This document shows, one piece after another, positions 28,192 through 37,268 of a stretch of 64,000 bases of DNA. Position 1 is the stretch's first letter; every line of letters starts with the position of its first letter. Source of the DNA: Streptomyces sp. Tu6071 (GTDB taxonomy: Bacteria; Actinomycetota; Actinomycetes; Streptomycetales; Streptomycetaceae); contig NZ_CM001165.1 in the NCBI RefSeq assembly GCF_000213055.1, positions 5,416,945 to 5,480,944 of the forward strand. Reading direction: 5' to 3'. The translations under genes and the position numbers were made by a program. Under the pieces are notes generated by a model. That model had not been told where the DNA came from and made no database searches. It saw only the letters and a list, made by a program, of their open reading frames with translations.

Positions 28192-28551
28192 GGCGGCAGC
28201 GTTCCCCGTCCGGCCGGATCAACGCCGCACGGCGCGCGGAGCGTCGGCGCTTCCCGGGCACGACGGGCCGCCGCCCGGGGGAGCGTCGGCCTGCCTCAGC
28301 GCCTCCGTCAGATCGTGCTCGGCGATTCCCGCCATGGAGGCCCGGTCGGGGAAGCCGCCGTCGAGCAGCCGCAGGGGGCCCGCCGTACGGGACCGTAGAC
28401 CGCTGGGTGGGTACGTGGACCGGCTCGGCGGGGCGAGGTGTCGGCCGGGGCGTCGGCGCACGGGGCGCCTCGGTCGTGTGCGGCCCCGCTGCGGGAAGCG
28501 GAGCGCCGTCCAACGGTGCGCCTCAATTGAGTCGCGTGCGGGGTGTGTTGA
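28192..28551. other. 360-bp region without a supported gene
   Basis: A minus-strand ORF (28219-28461, 80 codons) has a short stretch of plausible protein, MAGIAEHDLTEALRQ, but the rest is Arg/Pro-rich. It may be a gene remnant. No hairpin terminator for the XRE/DUF397 unit was identified with confidence. Confidence 0.5.
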
Positions 28552-28755
28552 TCAGTGGTCCTGGCGGACGGCGAGGTGGGAGAGGAAGGCGGACCAGGTG
28601 GGGGTGGAGAAGGTGAGGACGGGACCGGCGGGGGTTTTGCTGTCACGGGCGGCGGTCACGGTGGGGGAGGGGGCGACCTCGACGCACTCCGAACCTTGCG
28701 TGTCCGAGTAGCTCGACTTGCGCCAGTTGCTAGCCCAGTTGCTTTGCGTGTACAT
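28552..28755 (-). CDS. DUF397 domain protein
   Basis: 67 residues of the DUF397 family: WRKSSYSDTQGSECVEVA near the start, then TAARDSKTPAGPVLTF and a final WSAFL. In Streptomyces these small proteins are encoded next to XRE/DUF5753 regulators (WhiJ-like loci) and are thought to antagonise or modulate them. Its start overlaps the end of the regulator by 26 bases in another frame, so the two are translationally coupled. GC content here is lower than in neighbouring genes. Confidence 0.92.
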   Translation of the reverse strand: MYTQSNWASNWRKSSYSDTQGSECVEVAPSPTVTAARDSKTPAGPVLTFSTPTWSAFLSHLAVRQDH

Positions 28756-29596
28756 CCGCGTGCGTTCCTTGCGTGAGGGACGAGATGAGTTCGAGCGAAG
28801 TCTCTGGCGAGAGTGCCGCACTCCGCAGGCCAGCGTAAACCTCGAACGCGTACTCCACGGTCTCCGGTTCGTCCCGAGCGATGCTGTTGGACAGTGCCTC
28901 TGTATAGAGAACGGAAGGTGTGTCCTCGAAGCGGAAGAGGGAGAAGGGATTGACCGAAGCGCCGATGGCTCCAGCCGTGAAGGGCAGCACCTGAATGACG
29001 GCCTTCTTGGTGAGAACGCAGTCGGCGAGGTGGCGCAACTGTTCCCGCAAGACGTCTGGTCCGCCCACCGGCGTATGCAGCGCGGTCTCGTGAATGACCA
29101 CCCACAGTTGCAGGGCCTTCGGGCCGCTCAGGAGAGCCGCGCGTTGCACCCGAGCCTTGATGAGTTCCTCGATCTCGGGGTCGTCGGCGGGGGCGAACGG
29201 GCGAGAGGCCCGGAAGATGGCGTCCGCGTACCGCCGCGTCTGGAGGATGCCCGGAACCCGCGTGGCTTCGAAGGCGTTTACGGCTACGGCCTCCCGTTCC
29301 ATCTCGAAGAAGGGAAGCGCGAACGGGGGAAACGGCCCCTGGTCCTTGATGAGTTTCTGGATGATCCGCCAGAAGGTGCCGTTCGTCTTCAACGCCTGGT
29401 CGAGCCTCTTCGCCACGTCCTCCATCGGTTTGCGCCGACCGGCCTCGAACTGTGCGATGTAGCTGGCCGAGACGAATACCCGCTCCGCCAAATCGGCCTG
29501 TGTGAGCCCGGCCGCCTCCCGGAGCCGTCGCAGCTCCTCGCCGAAGTACTGCCACGTGAGAAGGCGGAGGGGGTCGCCGGGAGAGACGTTCGTCAT
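28730..29596 (-). CDS. XRE regulator with DUF5753 domain (WhiJ-like)
   Basis: 288 residues. The N-terminal XRE helix-turn-helix (about 15-75) contains LREAAGLTQADLAERVFVS. The DUF5753 domain (about 90-275) contains TRVPGILQTRRYADAI and QVLPFTAGA, both hallmarks. Such proteins control development or antibiotic genes through interaction with DUF397 partners. AAGGAG lies before ATG 29596. It is divergent from two small genes that probably belong to the same module. Codon use is a little less GC-biased than nearby genes, which may indicate separate acquisition. Confidence 0.93.
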   Translation of the reverse strand: MTNVSPGDPLRLLTWQYFGEELRRLREAAGLTQADLAERVFVSASYIAQFEAGRRKPMEDVAKRLDQALKTNGTFWRIIQKLIKDQGPFPPFALPFFEMEREAVAVNAFEATRVPGILQTRRYADAIFRASRPFAPADDPEIEELIKARVQRAALLSGPKALQLWVVIHETALHTPVGGPDVLREQLRHLADCVLTKKAVIQVLPFTAGAIGASVNPFSLFRFEDTPSVLYTEALSNSIARDEPETVEYAFEVYAGLRSAALSPETSLELISSLTQGTHADVHAKQLG

Positions 29597-29714
29597 GCGC
29601 TGGCTCCTTACAGTCCCGGTGTCAAGCGGTGGCTACTTCACAACGTAAGCGGAGCGCAAGAGCCTTGAAGGGCGGAATCCGCGAAACAACCCGATCCAAC
29701 TACGAGGTGAACCC

Positions 29715-29948
29715 ATGCCCCCCAACTCCCCCCAGCACGCCCCCGCTTGTGTTTCCGACGCCGAGGATGCCGTGGCCGAACTCCGGGCCGCTCTCGCCGC
29801 CAACGGGCTCCGGCTGCCCTCGCTCTCGCTCGATCTCGCCTCCGTCGCCCGTGAGGCGCCGTGCCCGCACGTCACTCTCGGTGGGTGCTCGCCCGAACTC
29901 GCCGCGAAGCTCGCCGCCGTGTTGCGGCGGAAGGCGGTCGGCGCGTGA
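29715..29948 (+). CDS. small hypothetical protein, 77 aa, XRE-linked
   Basis: A Leu/Ala-rich helical protein with one ordered-looking block, LRAALAANGLRLPSLSLDLA, and two Cys (PCPHVTLGGCSPELA). No recognised domain. ACGAGGTG lies just upstream. It is coupled to the next small gene by a GTGA overlap and is divergent from the XRE/DUF397 pair; such two-gene partners are common beside these regulators in Streptomyces. Confidence 0.75.
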   Translation: MPPNSPQHAPACVSDAEDAVAELRAALAANGLRLPSLSLDLASVAREAPCPHVTLGGCSPELAAKLAAVLRRKAVGA

Positions 29949-30160
29949 CGTTCAAGGCCGGGGCCTACGTCGTGGACACCGTCACCGACACGGTCGGCAT
30001 CGTCGAGGCCGCCGCGCCGGAGGTCGTCGTCATGCGGCCCATCGGGGGCGGCGCGCTCTGGGGGCGGCACACGAGTGAGGTGCGGCTCGCCGAGACGATG
30101 GAGCGGCTGCGGGCCGAGACGCGGTACCTGAACGCCCGCAGCCGGGGTGAGCGGCTGTAG
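29945..30160 (+). CDS. small hypothetical protein, 71 aa, XRE-linked
   Basis: Starts at GTG 29945 inside the stop of the preceding gene. It contains a compact beta-rich segment (VDTVTDTVGIVEAAAPEVVV, then RPIGGGALWGR), suggestive of an SH3-like or Tudor-like small barrel, with an Arg-rich C-terminal helix. Probably a co-translated partner of the 77-residue protein. Function unknown. Confidence 0.75.
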   Translation: MTFKAGAYVVDTVTDTVGIVEAAAPEVVVMRPIGGGALWGRHTSEVRLAETMERLRAETRYLNARSRGERL

Positions 30161-30458
30161 GCAGGGGTCCCCACGGGTGGGCGGGGTCAATGTCGCGCCC
30201 ACCCGTTCGTCCTTCCGGGTCCCCGGAGCAGGCCGTTTTCGGTCAGTGCGGGGGAGACGGGCGGGGCGCGGGCGGCGCCCGGGACGCCTGATGCCGTCCG
30301 ACGAGGGGCCCGCCCCGCCCCCGTACCGGAGAACCGTGGCCGAAACCGCGCCACGACACTTGGCCAGTGCTTGCGGAGCGCGCTGTACGGGGCCGTACTC
30401 GCGCGCTGTAGTGCTGCTCCGTGGCGGCCCCCGGCCGCCGAAGTGAAGGGGGAGCACC

Positions 30459-31865
30459 ATGACCACACCGTCCACGCCGCTCCGCGTCAGCCTCGTCAAC
30501 GGCAGTTTCGAGTCGCCCGCCGTCAGCGGGTTCGAGATCCTGCCGGACGCCTCGCAGCCGCAGGCGCGCAAGTTCGTGCCGGGGTGGCGCACGACGGCCA
30601 CCGACCACATGGTGGAGCTCTGGCGCACCGGCTTCAACGGCGTCCCGTCCACCGACGGGCAGCAGTTCGCCGAACTCAACGCCAACCAGGTCTCCACGCT
30701 CTACCAGGACCTGCCGACCACGCCCGGCACGAAGCTCTACTGGCGGCTCTTCCACCGGGGGCGGCAGGGCCGCGACACGATGGCGCTCGACATCGGACCC
30801 GTCAACGCACCCGTGGAACAAGGGAGGTTCACGGACGGCAACACCGCCTGGGGCCGCTACACCGGTACGTACGTCGTCCCCGCCGGGCAGACGCTCACCC
30901 GCTTCGCCTTCCGCTCGGTCTCGGCCGCCGGGGGCAACCAGGGCATCGGGAACTTCCTCGACGGCATCTTCTTCGGCACCGCGCCCCGCGTCGAGCTGAC
31001 CAAGATCGCCGTGCCGCAGGGGCCGTTGGACGTCGGCGACGTGCTCACCTACCGCGTCACGGCGCGCAACGAGGGCGGCGGGCCCGCCGAGAACCTCGTC
31101 CTCACCGACGTACTGCCGGAGCACACGACGTACGTGCCCGGTTCGCTCCGGATCGTCGACGGGCCCGGGGCCGGGGCGAAGACCGACGCGCGGGGCGACG
31201 ACCAGGCGTACTACGACGCCGCCGCGCGCACCGTGTTCTACCACCTCGGCGCGGGCGCGAACGCGACGGTGGGCGGGAGCCTCGCCAACACCGCCGATCT
31301 GCCGGACGGTTCGACGATCGAGTACCGCGTGCGGATCGACCTCGCGGCCGGGGGCACACGGCTCGTGAACACGGCGCGGGCGACGTACGAGAACCGGCTG
31401 GGCGACCAGCCCGAACCGCTCACCGCGACCTCCGACGAGGCGGCCACGGAGGTCAATCCGGCCGCCGACCTCGGCCTCGTCAAGTCCGCCGACCTCACGA
31501 GCGTGACCGTGGGGCAGACGGTCACGTACCGGATCACGGTGCGCAACGCGGGGCCGAACAGGGCGACGGGCGTCGTCGTCGCCGACCGGCTGCCCGCGAG
31601 CCTCGCCTTCCTCTCCGCCAAGGCTCACCCCGGGAGTTGGGACGCCGGAGCGGGGCTGTGGACGGTCGGTGATCTCGCGGTGGGCGCGAGCGCGACGCTC
31701 GTCCTGCGGGTCAAGGCGACGCGCGCGTGCCGCCTCGTGAACACGGCCACGGTGACCGGTCGCGAGCTGGATCCGGCGCCCGGGAACAACACGGACAGCG
31801 TCGTCGTGTGCGTCGAACCGGCGCCGCTGTGCTGCGATCCCTGTGTGCCGCGCGAGAGGTGCTGA
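30459..31865 (+). CDS. DUF11/conserved-repeat surface-type protein
   Basis: 468 residues. The N-terminal domain (about 8-180) begins SLVNGSFESPAVSGFE, resembling DUF642-like or choice-of-anchor carbohydrate-binding domains. Two DUF11 (Ig-like) repeats follow (about 185-330 and 345-450), each with a V-T-Y-R-[VI]-T-x-R-N motif. The C-terminus is Cys-rich (CCDPC and a final C). No signal peptide or cell-wall anchor is visible at this start, which is odd for such a protein. GGGGGAG lies before the ATG. It is monocistronic. Confidence 0.85.
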   Translation: MTTPSTPLRVSLVNGSFESPAVSGFEILPDASQPQARKFVPGWRTTATDHMVELWRTGFNGVPSTDGQQFAELNANQVSTLYQDLPTTPGTKLYWRLFHRGRQGRDTMALDIGPVNAPVEQGRFTDGNTAWGRYTGTYVVPAGQTLTRFAFRSVSAAGGNQGIGNFLDGIFFGTAPRVELTKIAVPQGPLDVGDVLTYRVTARNEGGGPAENLVLTDVLPEHTTYVPGSLRIVDGPGAGAKTDARGDDQAYYDAAARTVFYHLGAGANATVGGSLANTADLPDGSTIEYRVRIDLAAGGTRLVNTARATYENRLGDQPEPLTATSDEAATEVNPAADLGLVKSADLTSVTVGQTVTYRITVRNAGPNRATGVVVADRLPASLAFLSAKAHPGSWDAGAGLWTVGDLAVGASATLVLRVKATRACRLVNTATVTGRELDPAPGNNTDSVVVCVEPAPLCCDPCVPRERC

Positions 31866-31947
31866 CCGGAGGGAGACGAGACGGAGCCGGGCCGCGGGGG
31901 CCGGTGGAGCGAGGGGGCGGGGCGCCGTCGGGACGAGCCCTCCGCCC

Positions 31948-33150
31948 TCAGCCCCCCACCCCCAGCCACGGCATCGGGTCGTTGTAATAGCCGTCCCTGA
32001 TGACCTCGAAGTGCAGGTGCGGGCCTGTCGAGAGGCCCGTCGAGCCGACGTCGCCGAGGAGCGTGCCCGTCGTCACGTGCTGGCCGTTCGTCACGTGCAT
32101 CGCGGAGAGGTGGCTGTACGTCGTCTGCACGTGGGCGCCGCTGATCGTGCCGTGGTCGACGACGATCCGGTTCCCGTACGCCTTCGTCAGCGCCGCGAAG
32201 ACCACCGTGCCCTCGCGCGCCGCCGTCACCGGGGTGCCCTGCGCGGCCGGGAAGTCGACGCCCGTGTGGAGCTTCGTCACGTGCGTGAGCGGGTGCTCGC
32301 GGGTGCCGTACGGGGAGCTGACGGAGTGCGTCGCCGAGGGCCAGGCGAGGACGGCCGAGGTCGGCGCCGCCCCCTGGCCGGGGCTCGCGTCACCCTTGTC
32401 GAAGGTCTTGTAGTGCTTGGCGAGCTTCTCGATCTTCTTGACGTACGCGGTCGCCTTCGCGGGCACCTTGCCCGCCTTCGTGACCTCCGCCGTGCTCCTC
32501 GTGTACGCCGCGAGTGTCAGGTCGAGGAGGTCGCCGTTGACCGTGCCGCTCGTGCGCGCCTCCGTCACCTCGTCGGCGAGCGCGCAGTCCTGGCGGCCGA
32601 GCGCCATGATCGCGTCGACCGGTTCCTTCGGCGAGGACGTGCCGTTGCCGTCCGCGTCCTTGCCCCACTTCTTCCAGCCCGCCTCGTCGAAGCCCGCGAT
32701 CCCCGAGGGCCCGGTCAGCGCCGCGCTGTCGGTGTTCCAGCCCGAGTACGCGTCGATCTGCGCGGCCAGGACGGAGGGCCGCAGCACCGTGCACGCCCCT
32801 GCCGCCTGCTTGAGCCACGGCACGAACGAGTCGTCCACGAGAGCCGTCGCGTCGGCCTCCTCGGCGGCGGGCGTGCGCGCGGGCTCCTCGTCCTCCGCGC
32901 CGGGAGGCTTCCCCGCCACGGTGAGGAAGACGACGGAGCCGACGAGGACGGTGAGGCCGGGCAGGGCGAGGAGCGTGAAGGGGCCGGGGCGGCGGCGCTT
33001 CCGCGCGGGCTTCCGGGCTTCCTCCTGCTCGGACACGGCCGGGGCGTCCTCCGGCTCGGACACGGCCGGGGCGTCCCCCGGCTCGGACACGGAGTGTTCG
33101 GGCTCGCGCGCGGGCTGCTCGGGCTCGGGGGCGGGGGACGGCTCGTTCAC
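31948..33150 (-). CDS. M23 endopeptidase with SLT-like domain, membrane-anchored
   Basis: 400 residues. A Pro/Glu-rich cytoplasmic lead (about 1-55) and one membrane helix (about 60-80) are followed by a lysozyme-like SLT domain (about 110-210: PSVLAAQIDAYSGWN, GPSGIAGF). A C-terminal LytM/M23 domain (about 285-395) has the zinc motifs HTGVDFPA and HLHFEV. It should cut cell-wall peptide stems and perhaps glycan. GTG 33150 with GGAAG eight bases upstream is preferred over the longer reading from 33297. The lead carries a repeated SEPxDAPAV motif. Confidence 0.88.
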   Translation of the reverse strand: MNEPSPAPEPEQPAREPEHSVSEPGDAPAVSEPEDAPAVSEQEEARKPARKRRRPGPFTLLALPGLTVLVGSVVFLTVAGKPPGAEDEEPARTPAAEEADATALVDDSFVPWLKQAAGACTVLRPSVLAAQIDAYSGWNTDSAALTGPSGIAGFDEAGWKKWGKDADGNGTSSPKEPVDAIMALGRQDCALADEVTEARTSGTVNGDLLDLTLAAYTRSTAEVTKAGKVPAKATAYVKKIEKLAKHYKTFDKGDASPGQGAAPTSAVLAWPSATHSVSSPYGTREHPLTHVTKLHTGVDFPAAQGTPVTAAREGTVVFAALTKAYGNRIVVDHGTISGAHVQTTYSHLSAMHVTNGQHVTTGTLLGDVGSTGLSTGPHLHFEVIRDGYYNDPMPWLGVGG

Positions 33151-33301
33151 CGGTCGCGACTTCCTGGAAGAGGGCCACACGGGCCGTGGGAACACGGCTG
33201 CCCGCCGGACGCTACGGGAGCGCGGCGCGGATGTCAGGAGCCGCGGAGGCAGCACCGCGTGACCGGGCGGGCAGCACCGCCCCGTACGCGAGGCCACCCC
33301 G

Positions 33302-33409
33302 CCCCGCCGCCCTCTCAGCCACTCCGCCCCCGCACCTGCCCCGCTCCCGCCGCCCCGCCCTTTCAGCCGCCCCGCTTCCCCGCCGCCCTCTCAGCCACTC
33401 CGCCCCCGC
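33302..33409. repeat. 76-bp period direct repeat
   Basis: A 32-base sequence beginning CCCCGCCGCCCTCTCAGCC occurs at 33302-33333 and 33378-33409. Related CTTTCAGCCGCCCCGC units lie between and after. It is an imperfect tandem duplication in the space between the M23 gene and the large LuxR gene. Confidence 0.65.
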
Positions 33410-33441
33410 TCCGGCCCCGCCCCTTCAGCCGCCCCGCACCC

Positions 33442-36258
33442 TCACCCCCGCACCCCCCGCCCCAGTGCCCGTGTCAGCTCGCCCCGCTGCCGTATCCCCA
33501 ACTTCCGGTACGCGTGCGTCAGATGGGTCTCCACCGTGCGCAGCGCCAAGTGCAACTGCGCCGCTATCTCGCTGTTCGTGCGGCCCTCCGAGGCCAGCCG
33601 CGCGATGCGGTGCTCGCCCGCCGTGAGCACCGCGCCGGAGGCACCGGCCGGGCCCGCCGGGCCCTTCGTGCCGAGCGCCGTCTCCGCCTCGGCCCGCAGC
33701 CGCCGGGCCCCCGCCTGGTCCGCGCGGCCCGCCGCCTCGCGCAGCGCGGGCAGGCCCGCCGCGTCGTCGCCCGCAGCGCGCAGCGCCCGCCCGTACGACA
33801 GCAGCGCCTCGATCAGCTCCGTGTCCGCCGGGGAGTCCCGCAGCAACTCCACCGCCTCACGGAGCAGTTCGATGCGGCCCGTCACCACGCCCAGGACTCG
33901 CAGCGCCCTGCCGAGCGGGCGCGGCGTGCCCCACACCCGGGCGAGCCGCAGCTCCGCCTCGGCGAGCGCCACCGCCTCGTCCCGCTCGCCCAGCGCGAAG
34001 CGGCACAGCGCCGCCGCCGAGCGCCACGGCGTCACGACCGGCGAGACCACGGTGCGGCTCGCCTGCCGCCGCCCGCACTCCAGGAAGTCGTGGAGCGCCG
34101 CCGTCGTCTCGCCGCTCGCCGCGCGCAGCAGCCCCCGCGCGTACAGGAAGCGGTTCAACTCCCAGGAGTCCGGGGCCTCCCGCAGGTCGAAGCCCTCGGC
34201 GAAGTGCTGGGCCTCGCGGGTGCGGCCCGTCTCGACGAGCGCGATGAGAGCGTGCGCGTCGCCGTTCGCCGGACCCGGCTGCCGCAGCGCCGCCGAGCGG
34301 GCCCGCGAGGCGGCGAGCACCCAGTCCCAGGCACCGCGCGCGGCGGCCAGGTCGGTGCGGATGTTGTGCAGCGCGTGGTGCATCGGGTGCAGCACCGAGA
34401 AGGTACGGCCGAGCAGCGCGCGGTCCACGAGCCGTTCCGCCTCGTCGAGTTCGTCCGCCCACTGCGCGACCGCCGCGAGCGTGCCGAGCAGGAAGGGTTC
34501 CGCGAGCGGTTCGGCGGGCTCCGCGAGCAGCGCGCGGATGCGCCGCACCGCGTCCCGCGCCGAGCACACCCCGGCCGTCACCTCGTACCGCAGCAGCAGC
34601 GCCCGCCCCGCCGGGCCGACCGCCGCCGGGCACCGCTCCGCCTCCTCGCCGAGCCAGTCGTACATCTCCCTGCGCAGCTCCAGGTCCCGGTCCGAGAGCT
34701 GGACGAGCGCGACACGGGCGGCCCGCGCGGGCGCCGAGTCCGGCTCCTCGGCGGCGGCCGTGCGCAGCACCTGCGCGCCCGCACGGGTCTCGCCGCGCCC
34801 GAAGAGCGCGGTGCCGAGCGCGATCGCCGCGTGCACGCGCTCGTGCCCCGGGGCGGGCAGGCGCACGGCCTCGACGAGGCGCGGGATGCCGTCCGCCGCC
34901 GCGTCGAAGAAGTACTCCAGGGAGCCCAGTTCGGTGAGCAACCGGCGCCGCAAGGTGTCGGGGAGCGGTTCGTGCAGGGCGCGGCGCAGGAACGCGGCGG
35001 CGTCGTCGAGGCGCGCGTCGTCGAGCGCCGCCGTCGCCGCGTCGCCCAGGACCCGCGAGGCCCACGGGGCGCCGACCGTGCCCGCGTGCAGGAGCCGCCG
35101 CGCGACCGGTTCGGCGCGGTCGCCGCGCCGCAGCAGCGCCTCGGCCGCCTCGCGGTGCGCCAGTCGGCGGCGCGCGTCCGTCCAGCCCGCGAGGACCGCG
35201 TCCCGCAGCAGCGGGTGGGCCCAGCGGACCGCGTCCGGCCCGCCCGTGAGCGGCCCGAGGTGGGTCATCGCGGTGAGCCACCCCGCCGTGCGCGGCGCCT
35301 CGGTGCCCGCCGCGCCCGCCAACAGCTCGGGACCGCGCGCGTCCCCGCCGCGCTCCGCCCGCGTCCCGGCGCCGTCCGTCTCCTCCAGCGCCGCGAGGGT
35401 CCGCGCCACCCGTCCCGTCGCGGGGCCCGCGCTCTCCAGCCACCACGCGACGGCCGCCGCGTACGCGCCCGGGTAGAGCGCCGCGCAGGACACCGGGACC
35501 CGCTCGGCGGGCAGGCCCGCGAGGTCGTCGAGCAGGGCGTGCAGGAGCAGCGGGTTGCGCGCCCCGGCCCGTACGACGTCGGCGACCCATGCCGCGCCCG
35601 CCTCGGGGCGTGCCGCGCGCACGAGCGCCTCGGCGGCCTCCTGCCCGAGCGGTGCGAGCGTGTGCGTACGGACGAGGTCGGGCGGGAGCCGGTGCGTGAG
35701 CCCGGCGGGACGCAACTCGACGTCGTACTGACTGCGTTCGGTCGCCACGACGAGGACGGGCAACGTGTCGATCCGCTCCGCCGCGCCCACCAGCCAGCGC
35801 CGCGAGGCCCCGTCGGCGTGGTGCACGTCGTCGACCGTCACGAGGACGGGACCCCGCTCGGCGTAGGCGCGCAGCGTCTCCCAGCAGCGGTCCGACTCGG
35901 CCTGCGCGTCCGCGCCGTAGAACGGCGGCCGTCCCTCCGGGCCCCGCCCGAGGAACTGCCGTACGGTCCCGAGCGCTTCGCCGTCCTTGTCCGGGGCGCA
36001 CCGCGCGCGCAGCACCCGCACGCCGCGCCCCTCGGCGCCCGCCGCCACCGCGTCGAGCAGCGCGGTACGGCCCGTCCCGGTCGCTCCGCGCAGCAGCACG
36101 AGGCGGCCCCGGCCCGCGCGGGCCCTGGCGGTCTCGGCGGCGAGGAGGGCGAGGGCCTCGGCGCGCTCGACGAGGGCGGCGGTGGGCTCCGGCGCGGTGG
36201 TGCCGGAGCCGGAGCCGGAGCGAGGTGCCGGGGAGGCGGCGGGTTCCGTGGGGGTCAT
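33442..36258 (-). CDS. large ATP-binding LuxR (LAL) family regulator
   Basis: 938 residues. An N-terminal AAA/STAND ATPase (about 28-330) is followed by a long TPR-like helical region (about 380-850) and a C-terminal LuxR helix-turn-helix (about 868-930: LTAGEHRIARLASEGRTNSE, then LRTVETHLTHAYRKLGI). Walker A reads GATGTGRT (58-65), with Arg where Lys is normal; Walker B VLVTVDDVHHAD is present. AGGAGG lies six bases before ATG 36258. It is divergent from the small LuxR regulator and at the edge of the contractile injection locus, so it is a candidate master regulator of that locus. Confidence 0.92.
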   Translation of the reverse strand: MTPTEPAASPAPRSGSGSGTTAPEPTAALVERAEALALLAAETARARAGRGRLVLLRGATGTGRTALLDAVAAGAEGRGVRVLRARCAPDKDGEALGTVRQFLGRGPEGRPPFYGADAQAESDRCWETLRAYAERGPVLVTVDDVHHADGASRRWLVGAAERIDTLPVLVVATERSQYDVELRPAGLTHRLPPDLVRTHTLAPLGQEAAEALVRAARPEAGAAWVADVVRAGARNPLLLHALLDDLAGLPAERVPVSCAALYPGAYAAAVAWWLESAGPATGRVARTLAALEETDGAGTRAERGGDARGPELLAGAAGTEAPRTAGWLTAMTHLGPLTGGPDAVRWAHPLLRDAVLAGWTDARRRLAHREAAEALLRRGDRAEPVARRLLHAGTVGAPWASRVLGDAATAALDDARLDDAAAFLRRALHEPLPDTLRRRLLTELGSLEYFFDAAADGIPRLVEAVRLPAPGHERVHAAIALGTALFGRGETRAGAQVLRTAAAEEPDSAPARAARVALVQLSDRDLELRREMYDWLGEEAERCPAAVGPAGRALLLRYEVTAGVCSARDAVRRIRALLAEPAEPLAEPFLLGTLAAVAQWADELDEAERLVDRALLGRTFSVLHPMHHALHNIRTDLAAARGAWDWVLAASRARSAALRQPGPANGDAHALIALVETGRTREAQHFAEGFDLREAPDSWELNRFLYARGLLRAASGETTAALHDFLECGRRQASRTVVSPVVTPWRSAAALCRFALGERDEAVALAEAELRLARVWGTPRPLGRALRVLGVVTGRIELLREAVELLRDSPADTELIEALLSYGRALRAAGDDAAGLPALREAAGRADQAGARRLRAEAETALGTKGPAGPAGASGAVLTAGEHRIARLASEGRTNSEIAAQLHLALRTVETHLTHAYRKLGIRQRGELTRALGRGVRG

Positions 36259-36668
36259 GGCTGCCTCCTGAGGGGTGCCCGGTGGGGGACCGCTCGGGGG
36301 AGCGGTGGTGCGGGGGCGGCGGGGGGTGCGGTGGCCGGGGCGGCCGGGGTCGTGAAAGAGGGTGTGGCGACGGTGGGTGGTGACGTACTGTCGGGCCGAG
36401 TGGTGAAGACGGGGCCGGCGCCTCCGCGGTTCCCGCGATCACGAGGCCCGAACGGGCCACCGGCGTCCGGCGGACCGTGAGGGGCGGGCGGCCTTCTCGT
36501 GGTACGGATCGTGGTCGTCCACGATTGCGCGGGGCGGGTGCGGCTCGTGAGGATGGTGGTGACCACGACGTCCTCCGGCTGCCGCCGGGGGCTGCACGAC
36601 CGATACGGGGATACCTGTTGATACAGAGATCCGGTACTCCGGCGCACGACGTACGGGAGCGGATCGCC
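36259..36668. other. 410-bp divergent regulatory region
   Basis: It separates the two LuxR-type regulators. It contains a CCGCTC-GGGG-GAGCGG hairpin (36290-36305) in the 5' leader of the large regulator and mixed-composition sequence at 36500-36620 that likely holds the promoter of the small regulator. An alternative TTG start of the latter lies at 36618. Confidence 0.5.
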
Positions 36669-37268
36669 GTGACCGTGACGGCGTCCGACCCGCTCACCCG
36701 AGAAGGCGCCGTCAGCCAGTTGCGGCGTGAACCCGAGATAGAACTGCGCGAGGAACCGGGCCCGGGGTCCGTGGCACTGCTCATCGAGGAGGGACTCGAC
36801 GAGGACGCGTTCGCGCGCCTGCGCCGCGCCGTGCGCAGCGAGGGCTCGCGCGCGGTGCTCGTCGTGGGGGCCGTGCGCGAGAGCGAACTCCTCGACCTCA
36901 TCGAGTGCGGTGTACGCGCCGTCGTCTGGCGCCGCGAGGCGACCGGCCCGCGTCTCGTGCAGGCGGTACGGGTCGCGGCGCGCGGCGAGGGGGAACTCCC
37001 CGCCGACCTGCTCGGACGCCTCATCAGCCAGGTCGGGACGCTGCACCGGGGGAACGGCGCGGCGGGCGGTACGACGCTGGGACTCGCACCGCGCGAGGCG
37101 GATGTGCTGCGCCTGGTCGCCGAAGGGCTGGACACCGGTGAGATCGCCGGGAAGCTCTCCTATTCCGAGCGCACCGTGAAGAACGTGATGCACGGTCTCA
37201 CCACTCGGCTCCACCTGCGCAACCGCGCACACGCCGTGGCTTATGCCTTACGGCAGGGCTATATCTGA
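36669..37268 (+). CDS. LuxR/NarL-type response regulator-like protein with TTA codon
   Basis: 199 residues. The receiver-like N-terminal domain (about 1-115) is degenerate: the phosphorylatable Asp region reads VALLIEEGLDE. The C-terminal LuxR helix-turn-helix (about 130-195) contains LAPREADVLRLVAEGLDTGE and YSERTVKNVMHGL. GTG 36669 with GGGAG nine bases before it is preferred; TTG 36618 is possible. The Leu five codons before the C-terminus is encoded by TTA (37248-37250), so full translation needs the developmentally regulated bldA tRNA. It sits directly upstream of the injection-system operon and is its likely activator. Confidence 0.88.
   Translation: MTVTASDPLTREGAVSQLRREPEIELREEPGPGSVALLIEEGLDEDAFARLRRAVRSEGSRAVLVVGAVRESELLDLIECGVRAVVWRREATGPRLVQAVRVAARGEGELPADLLGRLISQVGTLHRGNGAAGGTTLGLAPREADVLRLVAEGLDTGEIAGKLSYSERTVKNVMHGLTTRLHLRNRAHAVAYALRQGYI

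Noticed and set aside
28219..28461. 80-codon minus-strand ORF between DUF2071 and DUF397 genes
   Set aside because: Only a short part looks protein-like; no ribosome site and no known domain, so it is kept as a possible remnant only.
31843..36480. Plus-strand open frame of 1545 codons
   Set aside because: Antisense shadow of the M23 and large LuxR genes; long stop-free frames are expected at this GC content.
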